The notes below the pieces were generated by a model. It was not told the origin of the DNA and ran no database searches. It saw only the letters and a list, made by a program, of their open reading frames with translations. Of a stretch of 64,000 bases of DNA, positions 47,408 to 57,767 are shown piece by piece. The translations under genes were made by a program, and so were the position numbers. Numbering within the stretch: the stretch's first letter is position 1; every line of letters starts with the position of its first letter. The DNA lies in contig NZ_FPAG01000010.1 of the NCBI RefSeq assembly GCF_900116365.1, forward strand, positions 1 through 64,000, in the 5' to 3' direction. This stretch comes from Zhouia amylolytica. Lineage in GTDB: Bacteria; Bacteroidota; Bacteroidia; Flavobacteriales; Flavobacteriaceae.

Positions 47408-48625
47408 TTATTCGTTGAGTTCATGGTTAATTCCTTTATAAATCATACTATCAAAAAATGCCAAACAAATTATAATAGGACGTTCGTATAGCATACCATG
47501 TGATATAAAGCCTTCAAAAAAAATAAGGGTCCAAAATATGAAATAGAAAAACAGATCATATCGAAGGGAAAGCCTGAAGCCAAAAAGAATGTAAAATAAA
47601 TAAGCTCCTAATGCAATGATTCCTAAATTAACAGCAAGAAAGAGATAATAATTATGAGTATTTAAAGAATTGAAATTTTGATCTGTGGTATATCCTGTTC
47701 CATGCCCAAGCGGTTCCTCCATGAATTCATTCAAATATTTTATAAATAAAGCGCCTCTGCCACCTCTGGCATGCGTATCTTCTTCAATAACCCCTTTATC
47801 GCTTTTACCCAGAATCATATCCAAACGTTCACCGGCTGCACCTCTGGTGAATGCTGGAAAATTCGTTTTGATTACATCCGATAACGATAAAAGTGCTATA
47901 TAGAGTAGAGAGAACAGGAAAATCATTTTGAAAAAACTCTTAAAAAGTTTATCCAGGGTAATTTCAAAACGCGGATTCCAGTTATTAATATTTACCAAAA
48001 TAAGAATCAGAATTACCGAAACAATTCCACTTCTGGATAGGGTGATAAAAACGGTGGCAACCAATAAAGCAACTACCAAATATTTTTTGGTGGTTTGCAT
48101 AAAAATAAGGCTAAGAATCGATAGTGCAAGAAATTTAACCCCCGAAGCGGCTTGGTTCGGATTTTCTCCAAATCCACCCTTTCTAACACTTTCTGCCAAT
48201 TTAGTACTGTATTCAGGAAGGCCAATAAGGAAATCGAACCATATACTTACCGACAATACAATAAAGGAGACTACCAAAACTATAAGCTTGGTTTGCCTGT
48301 TTTCAGTCCTAAAAAAGTGTAAAGAAAAGGAGTAAAACAAAAGCGTGATTAAATTAAGTGAAATTTTTGAAATCAGAATCTCTTGACTTGCCTCAGAGAA
48401 TGCGGCATATACCACGGATAAAAGAAAAAGAAACAATAAGAATTTAAAGGTATGTGATTTAACAATATCAATAAAAGATTTAAGTGGATAGGTGAGTATG
48501 AATACGGCTAAAAATAATGGGATTAATAGCTGGGATGGTGGCGCAGGATTAATGTGTATACGGTATAAAAATATATCCGAATAGGATGCAAATAAAATTA
48601 ATAATAATGCAAGAATATATTTCAT
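47408..48625 (-). CDS. O-antigen/capsule polymerase, Wzy-like
   Basis: 405 residues with about 11 hydrophobic segments and a large periplasmic loop (about 260-330, containing DTHARGGRGALFIKYLNEF). The layout is that of the O-antigen ligase/polymerase family. In a locus with Wzx, Wza and Wzc it is the likely polymerase joining repeat units at the periplasmic face. Sequence identity in this family is low, so the call rests on topology and context. Confidence 0.78.
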   Translation of the reverse strand: MKYILALLLILFASYSDIFLYRIHINPAPPSQLLIPLFLAVFILTYPLKSFIDIVKSHTFKFLLFLFLLSVVYAAFSEASQEILISKISLNLITLLFYSFSLHFFRTENRQTKLIVLVVSFIVLSVSIWFDFLIGLPEYSTKLAESVRKGGFGENPNQAASGVKFLALSILSLIFMQTTKKYLVVALLVATVFITLSRSGIVSVILILILVNINNWNPRFEITLDKLFKSFFKMIFLFSLLYIALLSLSDVIKTNFPAFTRGAAGERLDMILGKSDKGVIEEDTHARGGRGALFIKYLNEFMEEPLGHGTGYTTDQNFNSLNTHNYYLFLAVNLGIIALGAYLFYILFGFRLSLRYDLFFYFIFWTLIFFEGFISHGMLYERPIIICLAFFDSMIYKGINHELNE

Positions 48626-48659
48626 AAAATTGTTTTTAAGAAGAATCTCTCCTCCATCA

Positions 48660-50204
48660 TCATTTGTATATTTTGTTTTTTATAATCTGATAAAATCTTT
48701 TTGTGAGATCTTTAAAACCCTTACTGAAAATTTGAAGTACAATAAAATAAATGGTACCAAACAATATTCCTGAACTAATAACTTTGACTACTAAATTTAA
48801 AAATTTTGATTTAAAACTAATCTCCAACAAAGGATCAATAGTGTTCATATAAAGTAAACCAATGATCAAAAAGTAAAGAACATGAAAAATGAATCCTTTC
48901 CAATAGATGCTTGAAGGTAACTTAAACCCTTTATCAAATAGGTAGTAAGGTCTCCAAATGAGTACGATACAAACCTGACTGATTATGGTTCCAATGAATA
49001 CGCCAATAACCCCATATTTTAGTATTAATAGTATGGAAAATGCCAAGTTAATAATACTTTGAGCTAAAGGAGACCATATATCGGCGTACAACCCATAAGC
49101 TTGTTTAAAGCTATCGACGGGCTGTCTGATTTGTAAAATAAAAAATATGCATATAAGGGCAATAAGAATTCCAGGAGACAATAAATATTTTTCTCCCAGC
49201 CACAACACGATTAGATCTTCGAAACCTATGTAAAACATAATAGCGGAAGTGCCGGCAAGAAAAAAGCGTAAGGCCATCATCTCCCAAAATACCTTGGTGA
49301 TATTTTTGAGGTCATTTTCTGCAACTAAATTACCTACACTAGCATTTGAACCTGCAAAAAATTTACTCACTAATACATTGATGTTATTTAGTACTAACTG
49401 GTAATTAACTACATAAGCTACCGTGGCAGGATTTATAAATGCAAATATTAATATGTTGTCAGTTCCATTAGAAACAAATGACCCTATTTTATGAAAACTT
49501 ATTTGTTTGATTTTGGTAAGAAGCATTCGATGCTTTTGTCGAATCTCTTGAGTAGTTCTATAATTGAAATTTAACCAAGGATAGGTTTTACGGATTTTCC
49601 TTCGCAATAATACAACATAGAAGAAAGGAGCTACTAACTCCAGTAAGATCCATAAAAAGATGTCTTTAAGATAAAGAAGAACAAAGCATTGAACAATCAA
49701 TCTCCCAACGAAGACAGATTGATTAATGATGAGTCGAACATAGTTTTTCTGATCTGCCTCTAAAAGAAACATTTGATAGGTAAAGAAGTAGTTAAGCAGG
49801 TTACTTATCAATAATGAAATAAAAAGAAAAATAATGTATCCCAGAGAAGTATCTGTTCCCTTAAAAAATAATGGGAAAAATAAAATCAGTATCAATCCTG
49901 CAAGCAACACAAATAGACCAATTCTTTTATATAGAAAACCCAAATAGCCTATTATTTCGTTGATTTTATCTCTATTGTTGTTGAAAATTGGCTTGTATAG
50001 TGTAAACCCAACAGCTGTACCAATACCAAGTTCCGATAAATTGAGAAATTGAAGCATGCTCTTAAGGGTACTCTCGATTCCCATAAATTCATCTCCCAAA
50101 TGATCTAAAAAAATATCCCTTGCATAAAACTGCACGAAGACATAGATTAGTTGAAAAACTAAGGCAATCCAGGCATTTTTTATGGATAAAGCAAGTCTAG
50201 ACAT
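48660..50204 (-). CDS. Polysaccharide flippase, Wzx-like (MOP superfamily)
   Basis: 514 residues with 12-14 membrane segments, without a signal peptide. The N-terminal SIKNAWIALVFQLIYVFVQF and later GVFIGTIISQVCIVLIWRPYYL fit the polysaccharide transporter family. It flips lipid-linked repeat units across the inner membrane. It lies between the GT2 gene and the wzy-like gene. Confidence 0.85.
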   Translation of the reverse strand: MSRLALSIKNAWIALVFQLIYVFVQFYARDIFLDHLGDEFMGIESTLKSMLQFLNLSELGIGTAVGFTLYKPIFNNNRDKINEIIGYLGFLYKRIGLFVLLAGLILILFFPLFFKGTDTSLGYIIFLFISLLISNLLNYFFTYQMFLLEADQKNYVRLIINQSVFVGRLIVQCFVLLYLKDIFLWILLELVAPFFYVVLLRRKIRKTYPWLNFNYRTTQEIRQKHRMLLTKIKQISFHKIGSFVSNGTDNILIFAFINPATVAYVVNYQLVLNNINVLVSKFFAGSNASVGNLVAENDLKNITKVFWEMMALRFFLAGTSAIMFYIGFEDLIVLWLGEKYLLSPGILIALICIFFILQIRQPVDSFKQAYGLYADIWSPLAQSIINLAFSILLILKYGVIGVFIGTIISQVCIVLIWRPYYLFDKGFKLPSSIYWKGFIFHVLYFLIIGLLYMNTIDPLLEISFKSKFLNLVVKVISSGILFGTIYFIVLQIFSKGFKDLTKRFYQIIKNKIYK

Positions 50205-50235
50205 ATTAGAGAATTAACTTTATTAATAACCACCG

Positions 50236-51171
50236 TTATTTCAAGTTTCTATATAGGGCATATATCTTTTCAGATACCTTAATCGGAAGCGTCATAACAA
50301 CGAGCGAACGAAAACTCAAATTATTATTACTGGCAGCCTTTGAAATTTCACGCTTCAATTTTTTTCTGTAATAACCTCCGGGATCAACATGTTTATTTTT
50401 GCTTAATAGATAAAAATGATCTGTATAGTAATAAACAATATAGTTTTTTACCACCTCATCTAAAGCATCTTTGTTAGGAACATGATCCTTTATATATTCA
50501 GTCGCCTTTATTCCGGTAGTAATTTTTTTGACTGAATATTTACTTCTGATAATACTACCGATATTCCCCGTGTTATATATGTACAAAGGAGTATTTAAAT
50601 ATCCGATTTTCGATATTTTCTTAAGAAGATCAATGGTGAAAAATACATCTTGATGGATTAATTTAGGAATAAACCTCATTTCTCCAATGAGTGATTTTTT
50701 ATAAATTCTTCTCCAAACCGAAAAGCTTGTGTTTTTAAGTATTCTTTTGGTCGCTGTAATTTGATCTTCTATCCTAAAGCTACCATCAAAGGATTTCTTT
50801 TTCGTGGGGTTATCCGGTTCAGCCTCTACTACCTCTAAATCATGAGTCAATAAAAGATCGACCATTATGGTAATCATTTTTAGATCAATATGATCGTCAC
50901 TGTCAATGAATGATATGATTTCCCCTTGTGCTTGGTCTAGTCCAGTGTTTCTGGCAATACTCGAACCTCCGTTGACTTGATTGATAAGCCTAATTCTGTT
51001 ATCTTTTTTTTTAAAGGAAGTACAAATGTTTTTACTGTTATCTGTAGATCCATCATTTATCAGAAGTATTTCTAAATTTTCATACGTTTGATTGATGACA
51101 GAATTAAGGCATCTTTCAAGATATAATTCAGCATTATAGACAGGTATTATAATACTAACTAAAGGATTCAT
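50236..51171 (-). CDS. Glycosyltransferase family 2
   Basis: 311 residues, GT-A fold. N-terminal VSIIIPVYNAELYLERCLNS, nucleotide-binding LLINDGSTDNS, and the metal-binding DxD-type FIDSDDH (about 93-99). It is an inverting transferase of unknown sugar specificity. Its ATG overlaps the stop of the dehydrogenase gene as TAATG, so the two are translationally coupled. Confidence 0.88.
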   Translation of the reverse strand: MNPLVSIIIPVYNAELYLERCLNSVINQTYENLEILLINDGSTDNSKNICTSFKKKDNRIRLINQVNGGSSIARNTGLDQAQGEIISFIDSDDHIDLKMITIMVDLLLTHDLEVVEAEPDNPTKKKSFDGSFRIEDQITATKRILKNTSFSVWRRIYKKSLIGEMRFIPKLIHQDVFFTIDLLKKISKIGYLNTPLYIYNTGNIGSIIRSKYSVKKITTGIKATEYIKDHVPNKDALDEVVKNYIVYYYTDHFYLLSKNKHVDPGGYYRKKLKREISKAASNNNLSFRSLVVMTLPIKVSEKIYALYRNLK

Positions 51172-52457
51172 TAAAGTCTTTTGTTATAATTTTTTAAGGT
51201 CTTTTTTACATCGTAAATAATGCCTGATGGCTTCAGTAAAGGTTCAAGATTTATATTTTTGAATTGTTCATGAGCAACGGCTAATAAGATACCATCATAT
51301 TGTTCATCAGGAATTTCATTTAATACGTCTAATCCATATTCTGCTTTAACCTCTTCAGGTTTAACCCAAGGATCTACAATGGTGACACCGGCACTAAAGC
51401 CCTGAAGTTCTTCAACCACATCAACAACCCGGGTATTTCTAACGTCCGGACAATTTTCTTTAAAAGTAATGCCAAGTACAAGTATTTTACTGTTCTTTAC
51501 CTTAATGTCGTTTTGTATTAGAAGCTTTATCATTTCACCCGCAACGTACTGTCCCATACTGTCATTGATCCTTCTTCCTGCTAAAATGATCTCAGGGTGA
51601 TATCCTGACTCCTGTGCTTTTTGCGCCAGGTAATAAGGATCTACACCGATACAATGCCCACCAACAAGTCCGGGTTTAAATGGTAAAAAGTTCCATTTAG
51701 TACCGGCAGCTTCCAGCACGTCATGAGTGTCAATATTCAAAAGATTGAAAATTTTTGCAAGTTCGTTAACAAAGGCAATGTTGATATCACGTTGCGAATT
51801 CTCAATAACCTTAGCAGCCTCAGCAACTTTAATAGAAGGAGCGAGATGAGTACCAGCAGTAATAACTGAGGCATAGACCCCATCTATTTTTTTAGCTACT
51901 TCCGGAGTTGATCCGGAGGTTACTTTCAAAATTTTTTCAACGGTATGTTCTTTATCTCCCGGATTGATACGCTCCGGAGAGTAACCGGCATAAAAGTCCT
52001 CATTAAATTTTAAACCACTTATTTTCTCTACAATAGGAATACAATCTTCTTCTGTTGCACCGGGATAAACTGTAGATTCATATATAATAATGTCACCTTT
52101 ATCAAGAACTTTCCCCACGGTTTCACTCGCTTTAAAAAGCGGAGTTAGATCTGGTCTGTGATTTTTATCTACAGGAGTAGGAACGGTAATAATATAAAAG
52201 TTACAGGCTTTTAAATCTTCTAAATCGGTTGAACAAAATAATCCTGAATCAGCATTATTATCGGTTTTTAATACAGCATTTAACAGGTCTTCCTCAACCT
52301 CCAGCGTAACATCATCTCCAGCATTAAGCTGGTCGACCCTTTTCTGATTGATATCAAATCCGGTTACACTATACTGAGTGGCAAATAATCTTGCCAACGG
52401 TAGTCCTACATAGCCTAAGCCAATAATACCAATGCGAAAGTCTTTAGAGTTTACCAT
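51171..52457 (-). CDS. UDP-sugar 6-dehydrogenase, WbpO/TviB-like
   Basis: 428 residues. NAD-binding [17 protein letters not shown] is at 8-24, with [17 protein letters not shown], and the catalytic Cys (about 268) is in [16 protein letters not shown]. It oxidises the C6 hydroxyl of a UDP-hexose to a uronic acid. The segment [13 protein letters not shown] resembles the HexNAc-oxidising WbpO/TviB branch, so UDP-GlcNAc may be the substrate (inference). It is 2 bases after the epimerase gene, mirroring the tviB-tviC pair. Confidence 0.88.
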   Translation of the reverse strand: MVNSKDFRIGIIGLGYVGLPLARLFATQYSVTGFDINQKRVDQLNAGDDVTLEVEEDLLNAVLKTDNNADSGLFCSTDLEDLKACNFYIITVPTPVDKNHRPDLTPLFKASETVGKVLDKGDIIIYESTVYPGATEEDCIPIVEKISGLKFNEDFYAGYSPERINPGDKEHTVEKILKVTSGSTPEVAKKIDGVYASVITAGTHLAPSIKVAEAAKVIENSQRDINIAFVNELAKIFNLLNIDTHDVLEAAGTKWNFLPFKPGLVGGHCIGVDPYYLAQKAQESGYHPEIILAGRRINDSMGQYVAGEMIKLLIQNDIKVKNSKILVLGITFKENCPDVRNTRVVDVVEELQGFSAGVTIVDPWVKPEEVKAEYGLDVLNEIPDEQYDGILLAVAHEQFKNINLEPLLKPSGIIYDVKKTLKNYNKRL

Positions 52458-52459
52458 TT

Positions 52460-53488
52460 TTATACGTTATAATAATCTTTGTACCAGTTAATAAAAGCTT
52501 CAATTCCCTTTTTCACTGGAGTATTGGGTGAATAATTATAATCCTTAATCAAATCATCGACATTGGCCCACGTCCGCGCTACATCACCGGGTTGAATAGG
52601 CATTAAATTCATTTCGGCCTTTTTACCTAAATTTTCTTCGATTTCATGTATGAAGTCCAAAAGTTTTACAGAGTTATTGTTTCCAATATTGTATACTTTA
52701 TAAAGTGAATTTTTCTCTTTCCTGTTATCGGTTTCCCCCAGACAAATACGAACCACACCTTCAACAATATCGTCTACATAAGTAAAGTCACGCTCCATCT
52801 TCCCATAATTAAAGACATTAATAGGCTCATTTTTACTTATCGCTTCTGTAAAGAGGAATAAAGCCATGTCTGGTCTTCCCCACGGACCATAAACGGTAAA
52901 AAAGCGTAATCCTGTCGTGGGTAAGTTGAATAAATGACTGTACGTATGTGCCATAAGTTCATTACTTTTTTTACTAGCCGCGTAAAGACTGATCGGTCGA
53001 TCTACATTATCAGAAGTAGAAAAAGGAATTTCTTCATTTAATCCGTAAACGCTTGAACTGCTCGCATATACCAAATGCTTAACGTTGTAATGTCTTGAGC
53101 ATTCCAGAATATTCAGAAAACCTACAATATTACTGTCAATATAGGTCTCAGGATTTTCCAGACTATAGCGAACACCGGCCTGAGCAGCTAAATTGCAGAC
53201 CACATCAAACTTTTCGTCTTTAAAGAGATCAGGCAAGTTTTCACGATCCTCCAGGTTTAACCTAATAAACTTAAATTGCTTCCCATATACTGTACTTTCT
53301 GAGATATGATTATATGGTTCTGCTTGTTCTTTAGAAATCCCCAGTGTTTTTAATCGATTAAATTTCAGATTTGGATCGTAATAATCATTGATATTGTCCA
53401 GACCTATAACTTCGTGACCTTTGGCTAATAATGATTTTGAAGTATGAAAGCCTATAAATCCGGCTGCACCGGTAACAAGTATTTTCAT
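52460..53488 (-). CDS. UDP-uronate 4-epimerase-like SDR enzyme
   Basis: 342 residues. NAD-binding [15 protein letters not shown] is at 7-21, the SDR catalytic triad includes SSSSVYG and YAASKKSNE (Tyr and Lys), and [17 protein letters not shown] is typical of UDP-glucuronate 4-epimerases. With the neighbouring dehydrogenase it would convert a gluco- to a galacto-configured uronic acid, either GlcA to GalA or the N-acetylated versions. First gene of the 13-gene operon; a -7 box lies at 53522-53529. Confidence 0.88.
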   Translation of the reverse strand: MKILVTGAAGFIGFHTSKSLLAKGHEVIGLDNINDYYDPNLKFNRLKTLGISKEQAEPYNHISESTVYGKQFKFIRLNLEDRENLPDLFKDEKFDVVCNLAAQAGVRYSLENPETYIDSNIVGFLNILECSRHYNVKHLVYASSSSVYGLNEEIPFSTSDNVDRPISLYAASKKSNELMAHTYSHLFNLPTTGLRFFTVYGPWGRPDMALFLFTEAISKNEPINVFNYGKMERDFTYVDDIVEGVVRICLGETDNRKEKNSLYKVYNIGNNNSVKLLDFIHEIEENLGKKAEMNLMPIQPGDVARTWANVDDLIKDYNYSPNTPVKKGIEAFINWYKDYYNV

Positions 53489-53521
53489 GTTTTTATTTGG
53501 TTTTAAGAATACACTTTATAA

Positions 53522-53529
53522 CAAAAGTA
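53522..53529 (-). promoter_or_regulatory. Promoter -7 box of the 13-gene capsule operon
   Basis: Minus strand TACTTTTG matches TAnnTTTG, 33 bases upstream of the epimerase ATG. No TTG is seen at the -33 position, so the promoter may need an activator. Confidence 0.45.
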
Positions 53530-54081
53530 TCAGTAAATTCTTGAAAAATAGTACGAATGTTTGATTCGATTCACTAACAAATGTTATGAATTTTATATAC
53601 ATAAGTAAAAAAACTTATATCAAAGAATCAATATAACCGTTGAAATTCAACTAGATGATATGAACGATCGATCTGATTTTTTGCAATTTTTTCGCTCGAT
53701 GAATGCACCTCAACAGTTAAAAATTGTTAAAGTTGAAAATTTTTCAAGTGATAAATACATCGCTTTTTTAATAATAATTAGTATAAAAACGTCGGATATC
53801 TTCAATTAAAATAATGCACTTCCTCCGGTTTCGTAGGCCATTATTTGTTAAAGAAAATTTACCCAAAAAAAATATATGTTAAAATTATTTTTTTTTCATC
53901 ATAATCAAACCTTTCAAACCCCTTGTAAACAGAGGCTGTTTGCTGTTTTTCAGTAAGTTACACTTTGTGGGTTGTTCATTTTTTTTTGATCTTCCGTAGA
54001 CTATTTTTCAATTTTCGACGTACTTAAGAGTAAGCAAATCAAAACGTGCATTTCAACGATTAATATTAACACTTAATCGAT

Positions 54082-54109
54082 TTGTAATTAAAAAGAATAT
54101 ATATATTTG
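54082..54109 (+). promoter_or_regulatory. Promoter of the pectate-lyase-like gene (TTG-N17-TATATTTG)
   Basis: TTG at 54082-54084, exactly 17 bases, then TATATTTG at 54102-54109: a perfect Bacteroidota housekeeping promoter. The predicted leader is about 60 bases. Confidence 0.8.
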
Positions 54110-54175
54110 CCGGCTCAGAATTGCTTATGAATCAATTAAATACTAATTTTATTAACCCCAAATTCTTACGAGACT

Positions 54176-55909
54176 ATGGACAAAATCAATGCCCTAAGGA
54201 GAATGATGTTTTTATTTTTGTTTGTATCCCTTATTTACTCATGTAATAAAGATGAGTTAAAACTAGATACTGCAGTGGAAGATGATATTACTGTGGTTAC
54301 CGTTTATTATGAAAAAGGTAACGATAAAGGAGCTATCATTTACACAGGAAACGGAGAGAAGAAGGTATTTAGAAATGGTAAGAAATTTCAAACTACTGAA
54401 GAAGTTGCTCCAGACCCAATCGAAGATGTTACAGAAGATTTAGAAGCTGATAACGTTGAAGTTATTCCAGATACAGAATGGGATGATGAAACTGCAATAA
54501 CAGAAACTACTCCAGAAGAAACCAATCCGGATGAAACAACCCCTGAAACAAATCCAGGTGATGTAGGTGGCGAATTGAAAGCTTTCCCTACAGCATATGG
54601 TGGAGGTGCTTACGTTACAGGTGGTAGAGGTGGAAACGTATATCACGTTACCAATCTGAATGATAGTGGAACGGGAAGTTTACGATGGGCACTTGCTCAA
54701 GCCAGACCGGCTACAATTGTTTTTGATGTTGCGGGAACAATTAACTTAACTTCATTGTTGACTATTTCGGGGAATGACCTTACCATTGCAGGACAAACAG
54801 CTCCTGAAGGAGGAATTACTATTACCTCTTCAAACCAGTCAAGGTTTAAGATGCAAAAATGTAATAATATTATCATCAGATATATTAGAGTGAGACCATT
54901 TGAATCTGGTGCTGATGCCTTCGAACTATATTCAAGTTCAGGTGTTGGAAGCAATATTATATTCGACCACATGTCAGTAAGTTACGGTGGTGATGAATGT
55001 TTTAGTATCAGAGGTAATGAGACTAAGAATATTACTATCCAAAGAAGTTTGATCGCTGAAGGTAAAACTGGATCATTGTTCGGAGATACAGATTCTGAAC
55101 ACTATAGCTACGATAACAGTTTCTTAAATAACCTTTTCTGGAATATTTCACACAGAACTCCAAACGTAGCAAGTGACGGTAGAGTAGATGTTATCAATAA
55201 CGTTGTTCAAAACTGGCAGTACAGATTAACATTTGCCGATGGTGATGTTAAGTTAAACCACATGAACAATTACTATGCAATGGGTAAGAGAACTAACTTT
55301 GGAGGTGGATCTCAAATTCAGTTGAATGCGGTTAATTCATCTAGAAATGCTCAAATATATACTGCTGGTAATATCGCTGATAAAGGTATGTTTACCGATC
55401 CAAATGCAGATAATAAAGCGCTTTGGGTAGAGTTTGAATCTGGTCAGCAGACTAAATATGCTCCTGCTTCTGAATTCGTAGATACGCAGTATCCATTAAT
55501 TGGAGCTCCGCTACCAGTTAAATCAGCAGAAGAGGCTTATAGAGATGTTATTACTAATGTTGGTGCCAATGCGTCATTAAATGCTAATGGTACGGTTACC
55601 TATCACACTGATGTAAATGACTCAGATTATTTAAAAGTAATGGCCGCTGGTGAAGGTGCTTATGAAGATTATAAAATGTATAGCGATGTTAGAAGCTGGT
55701 TTGGTGAGCAACGATATGCTAACTTTATTGGAAGTGTAAGCTCAACGCCGGTGAGCAGCAGACCTTCAGATTATGACTCTGATAACGATGGTATGGCAGA
55801 TGCCTGGGAAGTTGCTAAATTCGGAGATTTATCAAGAGATGGTAAAGGAGATCTTGATGGAGACGGATATACTGACCTTGAAGAGTTCTTAAACTTAGTG
55901 GATCTATAA
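54176..55909 (+). CDS. Pectate-lyase-like (PL1-type) surface lipoprotein
   Basis: 577 residues. A lipoprotein signal ends LIYSC at the acylated Cys; the next residues NKDE fit the K-(D/E)2 surface-export signal described for Bacteroidota lipoproteins. A Thr/Glu/Pro-rich linker (about 85-135) leads to a parallel beta-helix domain (about 140-500) opening GGGAYVTGGRGGNVYHVTNL, as in pectate lyase family proteins. The C-terminal DSDNDGMAD...DLDGDGYTDLEE is a calcium-binding repeat. It would cleave uronic-acid polymers outside the cell. No susC/susD genes are nearby, so it probably serves the adjacent capsule locus rather than a uptake locus. Confidence 0.85.
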   Translation: MDKINALRRMMFLFLFVSLIYSCNKDELKLDTAVEDDITVVTVYYEKGNDKGAIIYTGNGEKKVFRNGKKFQTTEEVAPDPIEDVTEDLEADNVEVIPDTEWDDETAITETTPEETNPDETTPETNPGDVGGELKAFPTAYGGGAYVTGGRGGNVYHVTNLNDSGTGSLRWALAQARPATIVFDVAGTINLTSLLTISGNDLTIAGQTAPEGGITITSSNQSRFKMQKCNNIIIRYIRVRPFESGADAFELYSSSGVGSNIIFDHMSVSYGGDECFSIRGNETKNITIQRSLIAEGKTGSLFGDTDSEHYSYDNSFLNNLFWNISHRTPNVASDGRVDVINNVVQNWQYRLTFADGDVKLNHMNNYYAMGKRTNFGGGSQIQLNAVNSSRNAQIYTAGNIADKGMFTDPNADNKALWVEFESGQQTKYAPASEFVDTQYPLIGAPLPVKSAEEAYRDVITNVGANASLNANGTVTYHTDVNDSDYLKVMAAGEGAYEDYKMYSDVRSWFGEQRYANFIGSVSSTPVSSRPSDYDSDNDGMADAWEVAKFGDLSRDGKGDLDGDGYTDLEEFLNLVDL

Positions 55910-55929
55910 TAATTATAGAGAATTCATAC

Positions 55930-55967
55930 TAAAAAGCCCCGTTGTATTAACAACGGGGCTTTTTTTA
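55930..55967 (+). terminator. Bidirectional terminator between the lyase gene and the second asnB
   Basis: Perfect stem AAGCCCCGTTG / CAACGGGGCTT with a 6-base loop, an A run before and seven T after. It serves both converging genes. Confidence 0.92.
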
Positions 55968-57767
55968 ATAACCGTATTTTTCATACCATTTACTCAAAAC
56001 ATAGAGTTTCCATATATTCGGTGAATGATCTGATTGACCATCAAGGTGTTCTTGAAATATTCGTTTAAACTTTTCAATATTTAAATTGGGAACTTTTTTT
56101 AAAAATTCATCGTTCAGTGCCTGTTTGAATTCAGATTTCAATTCATTTCGAATCCAATAGGCAATAGGTACTGAAAAACCCTTTTTAGGTTTGTTAAATA
56201 GTTCTCTGGGAATGTATTCCTCGAGTATGTCTTTTAAAATACGCTTTTGATTACCTTTTTGGTACCGGAAATTAACCGGAAGTGTTCTGGCATATTCTAT
56301 GACCCGGTAATCCAGAAACGGACTCCTAACTTCTACAGAGTAGGCCATACTGGCACGGTCTACCTTCACATTACTATCATTTTCTAACCATAACTTTATA
56401 TTCAAATCGGCTGCTCTTTGAATGATGTGTTTAGACCAGTGTTTATAGTCTTGAAAATGCCTCATCCAATCCTGCCTTTTCTTTTTTAATAAAAAGCCTT
56501 TCCTGGAGAAGATATTTTCTATAAAGTCGTTTTCAGTTTTGGTGTTTAAGGCATTTCGCACTCTATGCGAATTTTGATTTATCAGGTTTAAAAAAAATGG
56601 TCGGGATAAAAACTTCCTTATAAAATAAGGGATATGCATAATAGGTTGGTTACGGTGCAAAGAATCAAAATGGGTATACCCTAAAAAACTTTCATCACCT
56701 CCATCCCCCGACAACGCAACAGTGATATGCTTCTTTGCCACAGAATTAAGTAGTAGAGAAGGTAAAGCCGAACTATCAGCAAAAGGCTCGTCATACACAG
56801 CTGTTAATTTCTCAACGAGTCCTAATATGTCAGAAGAATTACAGAACGTGGTCGTGTGATTTGATTTTATAATTTCAGCATATTGTTCTGCCAAAGCACT
56901 TTCATCATAGTCCGGATGATCAAATCCAATGGAAAAAGTATTGATTTTATCGGGTGAAATTTTAGACGCTATTGATGAAACCAAAGCGGAATCGATGCCG
57001 CCGGATAAAAAGGACCCTATTGGCACATCAGATCTTAATCGAATTTTTACAGCATCGGTTAAGAGCTCATGAAGCTCCTCTTTTGCCTTGTTGTAACTAA
57101 TGTTTCGTTGTTTAACCTTTTTTAAGTCCCAGTACTGATCAATTTGTACCGCATTGGTCTTATGATCTATAATCATAAAACATCCGGGAGGGAGTTTGTA
57201 AACGTCATTTACAATGGTATAAGGAGAAGGTATAAACATGCAGTCTAAATAAATGGAAACTGCTTCTTCATTGATCGTTTTATTCTCAAGTAATGGTTTT
57301 ATCTGACTGCAAATCTCAAAATGCTCGTCATTTAAATAATAATAGAATGGTTTTACTCCTAAGCGGTCACGTGCTGAAAATGAACTGTTATTATCAGGAT
57401 CATATATGCTAAAAGCAAACATCCCATTGATCTTTTCAAGTACGCCCTCTTTCCAATGGTAATAACCTATTAAAAGTACTTCAGTATCACTTTCCGTATG
57501 AAAGGTATAGCCTAGTTCTGTAAGTTCTTCTTTTAATGCCAGGTAATTGTATATCTCTCCATTATAAACAATATGGAGCCCTTTATATTGCATGGGTTGA
57601 TTAGACCTTTTATCGAGATCCAAAATGGATAGTCTTAAGTGTCCGAGGGTAAAATCGTTAATCTGTTGGATCTCCATATGATCCGGACCTCTGAAAGAGA
57701 TAGATTGCAATTTCGATTTTACTTCCTCTCGACGGTAAGGAATATTTGTAAAATATATACCACACAT
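55965..57767 (-). CDS. AsnB-type glutamine-dependent amidotransferase (second copy)
   Basis: 600 residues starting at the catalytic Cys2 (MCGIYFTNIP). The frame extends 17 codons upstream, but class II amidotransferases need Cys next to the initiator Met, which fixes this start. The synthetase domain has SGGIDSAL (about 252-259) and ALSGDGGDESFLGY. It is only distantly similar to the first copy at 42628, so it is not a recent duplicate. Transcribed alone, converging on the lyase gene. Amidation of a polymer sugar, or asparagine synthesis, are the alternatives. Confidence 0.88.
   Translation of the reverse strand: MCGIYFTNIPYRREEVKSKLQSISFRGPDHMEIQQINDFTLGHLRLSILDLDKRSNQPMQYKGLHIVYNGEIYNYLALKEELTELGYTFHTESDTEVLLIGYYHWKEGVLEKINGMFAFSIYDPDNNSSFSARDRLGVKPFYYYLNDEHFEICSQIKPLLENKTINEEAVSIYLDCMFIPSPYTIVNDVYKLPPGCFMIIDHKTNAVQIDQYWDLKKVKQRNISYNKAKEELHELLTDAVKIRLRSDVPIGSFLSGGIDSALVSSIASKISPDKINTFSIGFDHPDYDESALAEQYAEIIKSNHTTTFCNSSDILGLVEKLTAVYDEPFADSSALPSLLLNSVAKKHITVALSGDGGDESFLGYTHFDSLHRNQPIMHIPYFIRKFLSRPFFLNLINQNSHRVRNALNTKTENDFIENIFSRKGFLLKKKRQDWMRHFQDYKHWSKHIIQRAADLNIKLWLENDSNVKVDRASMAYSVEVRSPFLDYRVIEYARTLPVNFRYQKGNQKRILKDILEEYIPRELFNKPKKGFSVPIAYWIRNELKSEFKQALNDEFLKKVPNLNIEKFKRIFQEHLDGQSDHSPNIWKLYVLSKWYEKYGY

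Larger units (their letters stand above)
53489..54175. other. Divergent control region between capsule operon and lyase gene
   Basis: 687 bases, strongly AT-rich, with no gene recognised. It holds the minus-strand -7 box (53522-53529) and, at its other end, a perfect plus-strand promoter (54082-54109). The middle ~500 bases contain several short A/T runs and are much longer than the usual gap here, so further control elements or an unseen small RNA are possible. Confidence 0.6.

Noticed and set aside
54176-55909. Polysaccharide utilisation locus
   Set aside because: A lyase lipoprotein is present but no SusC/SusD pair, sulfatase or hybrid sensor gene lies around it; the neighbours are synthesis and export genes.
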